This document shows positions 45,401 through 53,299 of a stretch of DNA of 64,000 nt, piece by piece. The notes below the pieces were generated by a model that saw nothing but the letters and a program-made list of their open reading frames with translations, searched no databases and had not been told where the DNA came from. The stretch is from assembly GCF_000170855.1 (NCBI RefSeq), contig NZ_ABCQ01000017.1, positions 1-64,000 of the forward strand. The letters are read 5' to 3'. Both the position numbers and the translations under genes were made by a program. Position 1 is the first letter of the stretch. Each line of letters begins with the position of its first letter. The stretch is from Moritella sp. PE36. Its GTDB lineage: Bacteria; Pseudomonadota; Gammaproteobacteria; Enterobacterales; Moritellaceae.

Positions 45401-46383
45401 TTTTGCTCAGCATTGGTCAAACGTGCATACAGAGGTAGCACTTCGGTATCTCGAAGTTTTAATTTGTTTAACGCATCCGCAGTATCACGGATCTCACGCT
45501 CACCGTTAAGGAATACCAGAATATCCCCAAGGCCTTCGCTCTGCAGTTCATCGACCGCATCAACAATGCCTTGAATTTGATCACGCTCATGCCCGTCTTC
45601 TTGTTCTGCTAACGCGTTGTAGCGCACTTCAACAGGATAAGTACGACCAGACACTTCAATCATTGGCGCGTTATTAAAGTGCTTAGAGAAACGTTCTGGA
45701 TCGATTGTCGCAGAAGTAATAATCACTTTTAAATCAGGGCGACGGTTAAGTAGCTGCTTTAAATAACCGAGAATGAAATCAATATTTAAACTACGTTCAT
45801 GGGCTTCATCAATAATGATCACGTCATATTTACTTAAGAAGCGATCTTGTTGGATCTCCGCCAGTAAAATACCGTCCGTCATCAATTTAATGTAACTGTT
45901 CTTACTGACATTATCGTTAAAACGGATCTTATAACCAACGTGCTCACCAAGCTCTGAATCTAGCTCTTCGGCAATACGGTTCGCCACGGTACGTGCGGCA
46001 AGTCGTCTTGGCTGAGTATGGCCAATCATGCCATCAATGCCTAAGCCAAGCTCGAGACATATTTTAGGGATCTGAGTGGTTTTACCTGAGCCCGTTTCAC
46101 CCGCAATAATAACCACTTGGTTATTTAAAATAGCGTTAGCGATATCGTCACGTTTTTGACTAATAGGCAGAGATTCTGGATATGAAACAACCGGTAAATT
46201 ATCAATACGCGACTGACGCAGATTCGAAGATGCAGCAATATCTAGCTGTATTTTTTCAACTGTTTTTTGTTGTTTTTCAGACGGTAATTTTTGTGCAGCT
46301 TGCAAACGACGTTTAAAACGAAAACGATCGAAATGCATACAATTAGATAATTCAGCGGTCAGGGATTTGAAGATACTCTGCAT
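42475..46383 (-). CDS. hrpA: ATP-dependent RNA helicase HrpA
   Basis: The 1302-residue DEAH/RHA helicase has the expected length. Motifs: VIIAGETGSGKTTQIPK (Walker A, about residues 92-108), HTQPRRLAAR, DVIIIDEAHERSLN (DEAH), KVIITSATID, then in the second RecA domain STNVAETSLTVPGIKYVIDPG and QRMGRCGRVSAG. The winged-helix, ratchet and OB-type domains follow, and a long C-terminal HrpA-specific part ends near FAQQLGTSYPVSIKRVKIAF. HrpA unwinds RNA and in E. coli rescues stalled ribosomes; it acts in the cytosol. It is a single gene. Confidence 0.95.
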   Translation of the reverse strand: MQSIFKSLTAELSNCMHFDRFRFKRRLQAAQKLPSEKQQKTVEKIQLDIAASSNLRQSRIDNLPVVSYPESLPISQKRDDIANAILNNQVVIIAGETGSGKTTQIPKICLELGLGIDGMIGHTQPRRLAARTVANRIAEELDSELGEHVGYKIRFNDNVSKNSYIKLMTDGILLAEIQQDRFLSKYDVIIIDEAHERSLNIDFILGYLKQLLNRRPDLKVIITSATIDPERFSKHFNNAPMIEVSGRTYPVEVRYNALAEQEDGHERDQIQGIVDAVDELQSEGLGDILVFLNGEREIRDTADALNKLKLRDTEVLPLYARLTNAEQNRIFQSHVGRRIVLSTNVAETSLTVPGIKYVIDPGTARISRYSFRTKVQRLPIEAISQASANQRMGRCGRVSAGICIRLYSEDDFNNRPEFTDPEITRTNLASVILKMHALGLGDVANFPFVQPPDSRNITDGLKLLEELGAIDTSNADHNKRLTSVGVSLAKLPIDPRLARMVMEANTNGCLNEVMVITAALSIQDPRERPIEKQQAADEQHRRFYDKESDFITFVNLWNYVKQQQDELSSSQFRRLCKKDYLAYMRVREWQDIYSQLSQVVKELGFTVNPVAVNEEGEVSNSDNIHKALLSGMLSHIGFKDKDQDYLGARNSKFNIFPGSGLFKKQPKWVMVAELVETSRLFGRIAAKIQPEWIEPLATHLNKSSYSEPHWEKRRAAVVAAEKVTLYGLVIVAKRMVNYSQIDPALCREIFIRSGLVEGEFNTKHAFFKHNMAEVERIHALEHKSRRRDILVSDDDLFGFYADIIPEHVCSGRHFDSWWKNEIKQTPDLLTLTQARLMKHNAEAITAHSYPEFWSQNSFKFKLEYNFEPGTVEDGITVIIPLAILNQVNEQGFDWLIPALREELIITMIKALPKTLRRNFVPAPNYAGAALENMDPSQGELAASLNKQLLRMTGVRLEQDVWELLTLPTHLKMHFKIVDENLKQICVGDDLGALKQKLQGNIQKTLVKVADKGIEKKDLITWDFGNLPTEFKQKHGGYEVKAYPALVDNKNSVEIKLFDHQEDAAVAAKAGLRRLILLNVPSPIKYLEQKLPNKAKLGLYFNPFGKVTDLIHDCISCAVDNIIEKQPAPSDADSFEVLKELVRANIADETVEVAKQVEKILTAAHQVHKQIKGKVSLDMIVANGDIKAQLGKLIYSGFVTNTGVKKLADVQRYIAAIEHRLNKLKIDPIRDRGHSVEVQPLLEKYVQLTKMPRLTLAQQSELLKLRWMLEELRVSLFAQQLGTSYPVSIKRVKIAFAEFKASL

Positions 46384-46760
46384 AATAGTTAGAAAGCGCC
46401 CATTAACTCTAGTTTAAAGGCGAAATACTATGCCAGTCTTTGGGGAATTTCAAATGATTATTTAATTTCAAATGAAAAGCACATCAGTCACATCACTATA
46501 ACCCCCATTGGTAATCGTTATGGCACATTTTTTAGGCTATTAGCTCGACACCAAGCAAATATAAATTTAATTACACATGGAACAAATTATTTACACTATT
46601 TGACATGACAATACCTTTCAACCATTGAAATACCACCAAGTGAGTAGCCACCACATGGCTTTACACGCTGTCACGATTTATTTACAGACGCAATGCCGAT
46701 TAACTAATTTATATATGTTTATTCACATATCTTAGCTGATTGATTTTTAACAGATATTTA

Positions 46761-46776
46761 TTCGATCTGAATCACA
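46761..46776 (+). promoter_or_regulatory. Candidate CRP site upstream of glpT
   Basis: TTCGATCTGAATCACA matches 12 of 16 positions of TGTGATCTAGATCACA, with a perfect right half. E. coli glpT is cAMP-CRP dependent, which fits. Confidence 0.4.
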
Positions 46777-46809
46777 TAAATAATACGCGAAAGAAAATAG
46801 AATTCACTC

Positions 46810-46831
46810 GATTTTCGCTCGAACGAACATC
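46810..46831 (+). promoter_or_regulatory. GlpR-like operator upstream of glpT
   Basis: ATTTTCG and CGAACAT half-sites lie six bases apart (ATTTTCGCTCGAACGAACAT), matching about 19 of 22 positions of the E. coli GlpR operator consensus as I recall it. It is 57 bases upstream of the glpT start. Confidence 0.6.
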
Positions 46832-46887
46832 ACACCCTATAAAATGGTTATTTAAAACCATTAACACGTTAAAACTCGAGGTTATAA

Positions 46888-48249
46888 ATGTTTGGTATTT
46901 TCAAACCGAAAGAGCACATTGCTCGTTTACCCGCAGACCAGGTTGACTCCACCTATAAATATTTAAGATGGCAGTTATTCTTTGGTATTTTCGTTGGCTA
47001 CGCAGGTTATTACCTAGTTCGTAAAAATTTCAGTTTGGCCATGCCATACTTGATTGAACAAGGTTTTAGCCGTGGCGATCTTGGTGTTGCTCTCTCTGCA
47101 GTCTCTATTTCGTACGGCCTATCTAAGTTCCTGATGGGTAGTGTTTCCGATCGCTCTAATCCACGCTATTTCTTAACCGCTGGGTTATTAATGTCCGCCG
47201 CGATCATGTTTACTTTTGGCTATATGCCTTGGGCCACCAGCAGTATTACTGCGATGTTCGTTTTACTATTTTTAAATGGTTGGTTTCAAGGTATGGGCTG
47301 GCCAGCTTGTGGCAGAACCATGGTTCACTGGTGGTCTAAAAAAGAACGGGGTGAATTAGTTTCCGTTTGGAATGTTGCGCATAACGTCGGTGGTGGTTTA
47401 ATCGGCCCTATGTTCTTGCTTGGCTTATGGGCATTTAATGACGATTGGCATTCGGCATTTTATGTTCCAGCTTTCTTTGCTGTACTCGTGGCCATCTTTG
47501 TCTGGTTCACGGTGCGTGATACGCCGCAATCTTGTGGGTTACCACCAATCGAAGAATATAAAGATGATTACCCAGATGATTACAGCAAAGATCATGAACA
47601 AGAAATGACGGCAAAAGAGATTTTCTTCAAATATGTTCTTAATAATAAACTGTTATGGTCTATCGCGATTGCTAACGCCTTTGTTTACTTGATCCGTTAC
47701 GGTGTTTTAGATTGGGCCCCTGTTTATCTAAAAGAAGCAAAAGGTTTCACTGTCGATGGTTCTTCTTGGGCTTATTTCTTGTATGAATGGGCGGGTATTC
47801 CAGGCACCCTACTTTGTGGTTGGATCTCAGATAAATTATTTAAAGGACGTCGTGCGCCAGCGGGAATACTATTTATGGCTCTAGTCACTATTGCGGTGCT
47901 TGTTTACTGGTTTAACCCACCAGGAAACCCTGCCATTGATATGGCCGCACTCATTGCGATTGGATTCCTAATTTACGGCCCTGTCATGTTAATTGGTCTA
48001 TATGCACTCGAGCTTGCACCTAAAAAAGCTGCAGGCACAGCAGCGGGCCTAACAGGTCTATTCGGCTACCTAGGTGGTGCGGTAGCTGCAAACGCAGTGC
48101 TGGGTTATACCGTGGACCATTTCGGTTGGGATGGCGGTTTCATGGTACTCGTCGCCTCTTGCTTCGCGTCTATCATTTGCTTAACTTACGCGTATTTCGG
48201 TGAAAAACGATTCCACGAGAACAAAACAAACGATGCAGCTATTGCATAG
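46888..48249 (+). CDS. glpT: Glycerol-3-phosphate transporter (antiporter with phosphate)
   Basis: The 453-residue major-facilitator protein has twelve hydrophobic spans. Typical GlpT segments are [20 protein letters not shown] and [13 protein letters not shown], the substrate-binding Arg in [46 protein letters not shown] and [20 protein letters not shown] (second Arg). It exchanges external glycerol-3-phosphate for internal phosphate at the inner membrane. GAGG precedes the ATG. It stands apart from glpFK and glpD but carries a matching GlpR-like operator, so it belongs to the same regulon. A strong terminator follows. Confidence 0.94.
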   Translation: MFGIFKPKEHIARLPADQVDSTYKYLRWQLFFGIFVGYAGYYLVRKNFSLAMPYLIEQGFSRGDLGVALSAVSISYGLSKFLMGSVSDRSNPRYFLTAGLLMSAAIMFTFGYMPWATSSITAMFVLLFLNGWFQGMGWPACGRTMVHWWSKKERGELVSVWNVAHNVGGGLIGPMFLLGLWAFNDDWHSAFYVPAFFAVLVAIFVWFTVRDTPQSCGLPPIEEYKDDYPDDYSKDHEQEMTAKEIFFKYVLNNKLLWSIAIANAFVYLIRYGVLDWAPVYLKEAKGFTVDGSSWAYFLYEWAGIPGTLLCGWISDKLFKGRRAPAGILFMALVTIAVLVYWFNPPGNPAIDMAALIAIGFLIYGPVMLIGLYALELAPKKAAGTAAGLTGLFGYLGGAVAANAVLGYTVDHFGWDGGFMVLVASCFASIICLTYAYFGEKRFHENKTNDAAIA

Positions 48250-48277
48250 TTAGTTCATATTGTTGGTAACTAGTTTA

Positions 48278-48304
48278 AAGGCTACAAATCTTGTAGCCTT
48301 TTTT
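48278..48304 (+). terminator. Terminator after glpT
   Basis: AAGGCTACAA and TTGTAGCCTT pair around ATC, followed by TTTT. The A-run on the left also lets it serve the convergent CBS gene. Confidence 0.85.
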
Positions 48305-48318
48305 AACATTGAAATTAA

Positions 48319-48744
48319 CTAAATATTAGCGGCATTTTTATAACAAGCTTGTTGTTGTTTATCCATTGCTTTAAGTACATCTCGACGAGAAATGATCCCC
48401 ACTAATAAACCCTCTTCGTCAATCACTGGATATACCTTAGGTTTAACTTCTAACATTTGTTGTGCTAATTCAATAATACCGTCTTCAACCCGAACCGTGA
48501 GTACATCCGATCTCATCAGATCTTCAACTATCGCGACCTCTTCACAGTAATAACTCGATTCCAGTAATGATGCTAAGCAATCCTGCTCAGATATCCAGCC
48601 AATAAGCGTATCACTATCATCTACCACAGGAGCACCGATATGACCTGATTTTAGTAATCGGTCTACAGCGGTGGCCACCGGCATATCTGCGGTTAACTTA
48701 ATTGGCCGTAACTGCATATAATCAGATACTTTTAAAGAATTCAT
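48319..48744 (-). CDS. Tandem CBS-domain protein
   Basis: The 141-residue protein is made of two CBS domains: VSDYMQLRPIKLTADMPVAT to IGWISEQDCLASLL (about residues 6-60) and VEDLMRSDVLTVRVEDG to GIISRRDVLKAM (about 72-130). Each has the hhh-x-D/E-R/Q-D end that binds adenosine ligands. Stand-alone CBS pairs sense AMP, ATP or related nucleotides and act on partner proteins; the partner is unknown. GGGGTGAGG precedes the ATG. It is a single gene. Confidence 0.85.
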   Translation of the reverse strand: MNSLKVSDYMQLRPIKLTADMPVATAVDRLLKSGHIGAPVVDDSDTLIGWISEQDCLASLLESSYYCEEVAIVEDLMRSDVLTVRVEDGIIELAQQMLEVKPKVYPVIDEEGLLVGIISRRDVLKAMDKQQQACYKNAANI

Positions 48745-49137
48745 TCCCTCACCCCTTTAATACGTTGATCTATCTAAAATAATACATGGCTATGACTTCT
48801 CTTAAGCATAGGTTATATGGTTATTTCTACCATCAAGACCTTAAAATGGCTAAAATTACTTTATTTCCAGCATTGAAAAGCTGAAAAGTAAAAAAACAAA
48901 ACATAATGTAAAAAACAAATAACTCCATAAAAACCAAAATTAACAACATATAAAACCAGTTAATTTTAATTAGGTAGTATTATAACCCTACACAATGACA
49001 ATCGACGGGATTACACAACCCTCAAGATTTGTAATTACAACGGTTAATGAAATTATGTTCTTGAAGACGATCGCATAATTGTCATAGTATCGAAGGATAA
49101 GAAAGTATAAATATCTCGCTTGATGGGAAGGGAAGCA
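48745..49137. other. Leader region of the leuCD gene set
   Basis: The 393-base AT-rich gap contains a possible 27-codon frame (48995-49078, MTIDGITQPSRF...) with five scattered Ile codons and no Leu run. I see no clear terminator/antiterminator pair, so attenuation is not supported. Confidence 0.35.
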
Positions 49138-50538
49138 ATGAAAAAGACAATGTATGAAAAAATTTGGGATTCACACTTAGTTCACGAACCTAAGAATGGC
49201 ACCCCGCTACTCTACATCGATCGTCACTTGATGCATGAAGTAACAAGTCCACAAGCATTTGAAGGCTTAAGAGTTCAACACCGTCCGATCCGTAATCGTC
49301 ATAGTATCTTGGCAACAATGGATCACTGTGTACCGACTGTTGACCGTCATTTACCGATTAAAGATCCAATTGCCGCGAAACAAATTGATACGATGGCAAA
49401 TAACTGTAGTGAACACGACCTGCTTATTTACGATATGCAGAGCGTTAATAACGGCGTTATTCATATTGTTGTACCTGAACATGGTTTCATTCACCCAGGT
49501 ATGACAGCAGTGTGTGGTGATTCACATACAGCAACACACGGTGCATTCGGTGCGTTAGCATTCGGTATCGGTACTTCTGAAGTTGAACATGTCATGGCAA
49601 CTCAGACGCTACAACAACAAAAATCAAAAACTATGCTAATAAGTGTAGAAGGTAAATTATCTAAATATTCAACAGCAAAAGATATTGCCCTTGCTGTTAT
49701 CGGTAAAATTGGTACTGCTGGCGGTACTGGCCATGTCATCGAATTTGCAGGTTCTGCCATCCGAGACCTGACAATGGAAGGTCGTATGACCTTATGTAAT
49801 ATGGCGATTGAAGGTGGCGCACGTGCTGGCCTTATTGCACCAGATGAAACGACATATGCTTACCTTGAAGGTAAAGAATTCGCACCAAAAGGTGATCACT
49901 GGCCTGCTGCACTCGCATACTGGAAATCACTGCCAACTGATGACGGCGCTGTATTTGATACTATCGTCGAGCTTAAAGCGGAAGATATTGCACCACAAGT
50001 TACTTGGGGTACTTCACCAGAGCAAGTTGTAGCAGTTAACGCAACGGTACCTTCACCAAGTGATTTCAGTGATGAAATTAAAGCGTCGGCATGTAAAGGT
50101 GCCCTTGCCTACATGGACATTGAAGCCGGTGCCGCAATCACAGATATTAATATTGATCTTGTGTTCGTTGGTTCTTGTACTAACGGTCGTATTGAAGATT
50201 TCCGTGCCATAGCTGAATTAACAGCAGGTAAAAAGGTAAGCGCTTCAGTACAAGCTATCGCAGTTCCTGGTTCATATTTAGTGAAAGAACAAGCAGAAAA
50301 AGAAGGTCTAGATAAGATCTTAGTTGCTGCGGGTTGGGAATGGCGTGAACCAGGTTGTTCTATGTGTCTAGCAATGAATGGTGATCAACTAGGTGAAGGT
50401 CAACGTAGTGCATCTACGTCAAACCGTAACTTCGAAGGTCGTCAAGGTAAAGGTGGACGTACTCATCTAGTATCACCAGCAATGGCTGCAGCGGCAGCGA
50501 TTGAAGGCCATTTTGTTGACATCCGTAACTGGGCATAA
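49138..50538 (+). CDS. leuC: 3-isopropylmalate dehydratase large subunit
   Basis: The 466-residue aconitase-family subunit isomerises isopropylmalate in leucine synthesis (or citramalate-derived acids). [11 protein letters not shown] opens it. The catalytic blocks are [20 protein letters not shown], and the 4Fe-4S Cys ligands are in [15 protein letters not shown] and [35 protein letters not shown] is the substrate-phosphate-like loop. The frame is open from 49120, but the family N-terminus and GGGAAG favour 49138. It is followed by leuD after 31 bases. No leuB is in this set. Confidence 0.94.
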   Translation: MKKTMYEKIWDSHLVHEPKNGTPLLYIDRHLMHEVTSPQAFEGLRVQHRPIRNRHSILATMDHCVPTVDRHLPIKDPIAAKQIDTMANNCSEHDLLIYDMQSVNNGVIHIVVPEHGFIHPGMTAVCGDSHTATHGAFGALAFGIGTSEVEHVMATQTLQQQKSKTMLISVEGKLSKYSTAKDIALAVIGKIGTAGGTGHVIEFAGSAIRDLTMEGRMTLCNMAIEGGARAGLIAPDETTYAYLEGKEFAPKGDHWPAALAYWKSLPTDDGAVFDTIVELKAEDIAPQVTWGTSPEQVVAVNATVPSPSDFSDEIKASACKGALAYMDIEAGAAITDINIDLVFVGSCTNGRIEDFRAIAELTAGKKVSASVQAIAVPGSYLVKEQAEKEGLDKILVAAGWEWREPGCSMCLAMNGDQLGEGQRSASTSNRNFEGRQGKGGRTHLVSPAMAAAAAIEGHFVDIRNWA

Positions 50539-50569
50539 AATTTAGCACATTAGTGATCAAGGAATTAAA

Positions 50570-51190
50570 ATGAAAGCATATAAAAATCATACTAGTGTTG
50601 CTGCATTAATGAATCGTAGTAACGTAGATACAGATCAAATCATCCCAAAACAATTCTTGAAAAAAGTTGAACGTACCGGCTTTGGTATTCACTTATTTCA
50701 TGATTGGCGTTTTCTTGATGATGGTTCAGAAAATCCTAAATTTGAATTAAACAAACCGGCATTCAAAGGCGCTAAAATTTTAGTTGCTGGCGATAACTTC
50801 GGCTGTGGTTCATCACGTGAGCATGCGCCGTGGGCAATTGAAGATTTTGGTTTCAATACCATTATTTCAACTAGCTATGCTGATATTTTTTACTCAAATT
50901 GCTTTAAAAACGGTATTTTACCAATCCGTGTAAGCAAAGCAGAACTCGCAGCGTTAATGTCTGAAATTGAGGCAAATGAAGGTATCGAGTTTACTGTTGA
51001 CCTACCTGCACAAACAGTAACAACACCGGGTGGTATTGTTATTAACATTGAAGTGGACGAATTCCGTAAGCAAAGCCTTATTGAAGGCGCTGATGATATT
51101 TCATGGACATTGAAACATGAAGCTAAAATCACTGAATTCGAAACTAAAAATAAGCAACAGTTTCCATGGTTATGGACGGAAGCAAGCTAA
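50570..51190 (+). CDS. leuD: 3-isopropylmalate dehydratase small subunit
   Basis: The 206-residue swivel subunit partners LeuC. NRSNVDTDQIIPKQFLKKVE (about residues 15-34) and GDNFGCGSSREHAPWAIEDF (about 70-89) are the family blocks, the second contacting substrate. SYADIFYSNCFKNGILPI follows. AAGGAATTAAA precedes the ATG. The normal length and close spacing show a working leuCD pair. A LeuA-family synthase gene follows on the same strand after about 145 bases. Confidence 0.94.
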   Translation: MKAYKNHTSVAALMNRSNVDTDQIIPKQFLKKVERTGFGIHLFHDWRFLDDGSENPKFELNKPAFKGAKILVAGDNFGCGSSREHAPWAIEDFGFNTIISTSYADIFYSNCFKNGILPIRVSKAELAALMSEIEANEGIEFTVDLPAQTVTTPGGIVINIEVDEFRKQSLIEGADDISWTLKHEAKITEFETKNKQQFPWLWTEAS

Positions 51191-51335
51191 CTTTTCGGTA
51201 TAGCTCAATCTCAATAAATCGAAGCTCTGTGGTAGCAATACAAAACGCTATCGCAAAGTACACTAAGATACAGTTTAAAAGCGGGTAGTCATCTTCTATC
51301 CGCTCCTTCCCTACAATTTGAAGCAGGTAGCAAAT

Positions 51336-52874
51336 ATGGAAATCATGCGCCCTCAAGTCCAATTAATGGACACAACTCTTCGTGATGGAGAGCAAACCCA
51401 AGGGGTCTCCTTCACCCCCGACGAAAAAGTTAGTATTGCCAAAGCCCTACTCCAATCCCTTAATGTTGACCGAATTGAAGTTGCATCTGCACGCGTTTCT
51501 CTTGGCGAAAAACAGGCCGTATCCTCATTAATGCAGTGGGCAGAACAAGAACAAGTTGCAGACCGAATCGAGATACTGGGTTTTGTCGATCATACCAAAA
51601 GCGTTGACTGGATAACATCCAGCGGTGCCAAAGTGATAAACTTACTCACCAAAGGCAGTGAAAAACACTGTACCGAACAGCTCAGAAAAACCCCTTCTCA
51701 ACATATTGCCGATGTCAGGGAAACGATTTATTACGCAATAGAACAAGGATTATCGGTAAATATTTACCTTGAAGATTGGTCTAACGGTTACAGTGATAAC
51801 CCTGAATACGTTTATAACATGGTCAGTGAGCTATCGGATTTACCTATCCAACATTACATGCTGCCTGATACGCTTGGGATTATGTCTCCAGACGAGGTTC
51901 ACACTAGCCTATCTGACATGATCAGGCGTTTCCCCCAGCTGAAATTTGATTTTCATCCACACAATGATTATGGCTTGGCAACAGCGAATGCGCTTACCGC
52001 TGCCAAAGTCGGCATTAGCGCTATCCATTGCACAGTAAACTGCTTAGGTGAACGCGCTGGTAATGCGTCTCTGGCCGAAGTTGCGGTGGTATTGAAAGAT
52101 AAACTCGGTATCGAATCATCAATCAATGAACAACGCATTCATCAGATTAGCCAAATGATTGAAAACTTCTCAGGTAAGATCACATCGGCAAACGCGCCAA
52201 TCATCGGTGCTGACGTGTTTACACAAACCAGTGGTATTCATGCTGATGGCGATAACAAAGGCGGATTATATCAAACGGTATTAGGCCCTGAACGATTTGA
52301 ACGTACACGTACCTACGCACTCGGTAAAATGAGTGGCAAAGCATCGCTTGAGAAGAATTTAGAAGATTTAAACATTGATTTGAGTGCGGAACAAAAAACC
52401 AAGTTACTCCAACGAATTGTGACACTCGGCGATCAAAAATCCACTATCACACCAGAGGATTTGCCCTTTATTATTGCAGACCTCTTGGAAAGCAAAGATT
52501 ACTCGCACATTGAACTGCTCGACTGTTCGATAACATCAGGGTTAAATGTTGACTCAACGGCAAGTATCCGTGCTCGCATTGGTGATGAAATGTATAAATC
52601 TGCTGGCTCAGGTAATGGCGGATTTGATGCCTTCAGTATGGCGATACAAGCGATTATGCAAAAGGTTGGCTTTGACTACCCTAGCTTAGAAAACTACCAA
52701 GTGCGTATTCCACCAGGTGGTAAAACCAGTGCATTAACAGAAAGCTTTATCACTTGGCAGCAAGATAATAAAACCTTCCGCACCCGTGGCGTTAGCTCTA
52801 ACCAAGTATTTGCAGGTGTGCAAGCCACAATGAGAATGTTAAATAAATTGCTACATGAAAAAATAACAGCATAA
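51336..52874 (+). CDS. LeuA/CimA-family synthase (isopropylmalate or citramalate synthase-like), divergent type
   Basis: The protein is 512 residues from ATG 51336 (AGG nine bases upstream; the frame opens at a TTG, 51318). VQLMDTTLRDGEQTQGVSF (about residues 8-26) is the DRE-TIM synthase signature with metal Asp. NIYLEDWSNGYSDNPEYVYN and LKFDFHPHNDYGLATANAL supply the HxH metal ligands, and VNCLGERAGNASLAEV follows. A C-terminal LeuA regulatory domain is present (about 385-505). The wording of the motifs resembles the Bacteroidetes-type LeuA and CimA more than the enterobacterial LeuA. It condenses a 2-oxo acid with acetyl-CoA; which acid cannot be told. It belongs with leuCD, so leucine or isoleucine precursors are the likely product. 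Confidence 0.78.
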   Translation: MEIMRPQVQLMDTTLRDGEQTQGVSFTPDEKVSIAKALLQSLNVDRIEVASARVSLGEKQAVSSLMQWAEQEQVADRIEILGFVDHTKSVDWITSSGAKVINLLTKGSEKHCTEQLRKTPSQHIADVRETIYYAIEQGLSVNIYLEDWSNGYSDNPEYVYNMVSELSDLPIQHYMLPDTLGIMSPDEVHTSLSDMIRRFPQLKFDFHPHNDYGLATANALTAAKVGISAIHCTVNCLGERAGNASLAEVAVVLKDKLGIESSINEQRIHQISQMIENFSGKITSANAPIIGADVFTQTSGIHADGDNKGGLYQTVLGPERFERTRTYALGKMSGKASLEKNLEDLNIDLSAEQKTKLLQRIVTLGDQKSTITPEDLPFIIADLLESKDYSHIELLDCSITSGLNVDSTASIRARIGDEMYKSAGSGNGGFDAFSMAIQAIMQKVGFDYPSLENYQVRIPPGGKTSALTESFITWQQDNKTFRTRGVSSNQVFAGVQATMRMLNKLLHEKITA

Positions 52875-53299
52875 AACCTCATCCATATAGATTTACGTTA
52901 AAATCCATTTAGCGTAAATCTTCTACTAAAGTCATATCCAATATCGCAATGCCATGATAAATACATAGCAATACCACCATTAACAAATATCAATCCTAAA
53001 TAATGTTTATTCACATTTCGATTAGGCTATACTTTATTTATATATCGAAAAATCAACATTTAACAATACAAAGACCCACAAAACAACTCTAATTACTCCG
53101 CATTCACTGACGCACGCACACTTATCATTAAAATATAATATTACCACCACAATTATAAAATAATAAAACGCTTATAAAACCGCAATTTAATTGCGCAATT
53201 TTAAAATCAAAGTCTAAATTTAAACTAGCAATGAGAAATAGTTCAGACTTGTAGATGCTAATGTTTGCGGATGCAAGTAATTACATTTGGGGGTTACTA
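52875..53299. other. AT-rich promoter region of the yeaG operon
   Basis: The 425-base gap is very AT-rich. I can read no operator or RNA with confidence. In E. coli yeaGH is RpoS- and NtrC-dependent; no clear sigma-54 -24/-12 element (GG-N10-GC) was found by eye. Confidence 0.35.

Larger units (their letters stand above)
46384..46887. other. glpT leader and control region
   Basis: The 504-base gap between divergent hrpA and glpT is AT-rich. It holds a GlpR-like operator (46810-46831) and a CRP-like site (46761-46776). A short frame from 46740 overlaps glpT's start and has no family features. Confidence 0.45.

Noticed and set aside
46740-46946. 68-codon frame overlapping the start of glpT
   Set aside because: It covers the operator region and overlaps glpT in another frame; glpT has a clear start and ribosome-binding site.
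48995-49078. Leader peptide for attenuation of the leu genes
   Set aside because: The frame has five scattered Ile and only one Leu, no run of regulatory codons and no clear terminator after it.
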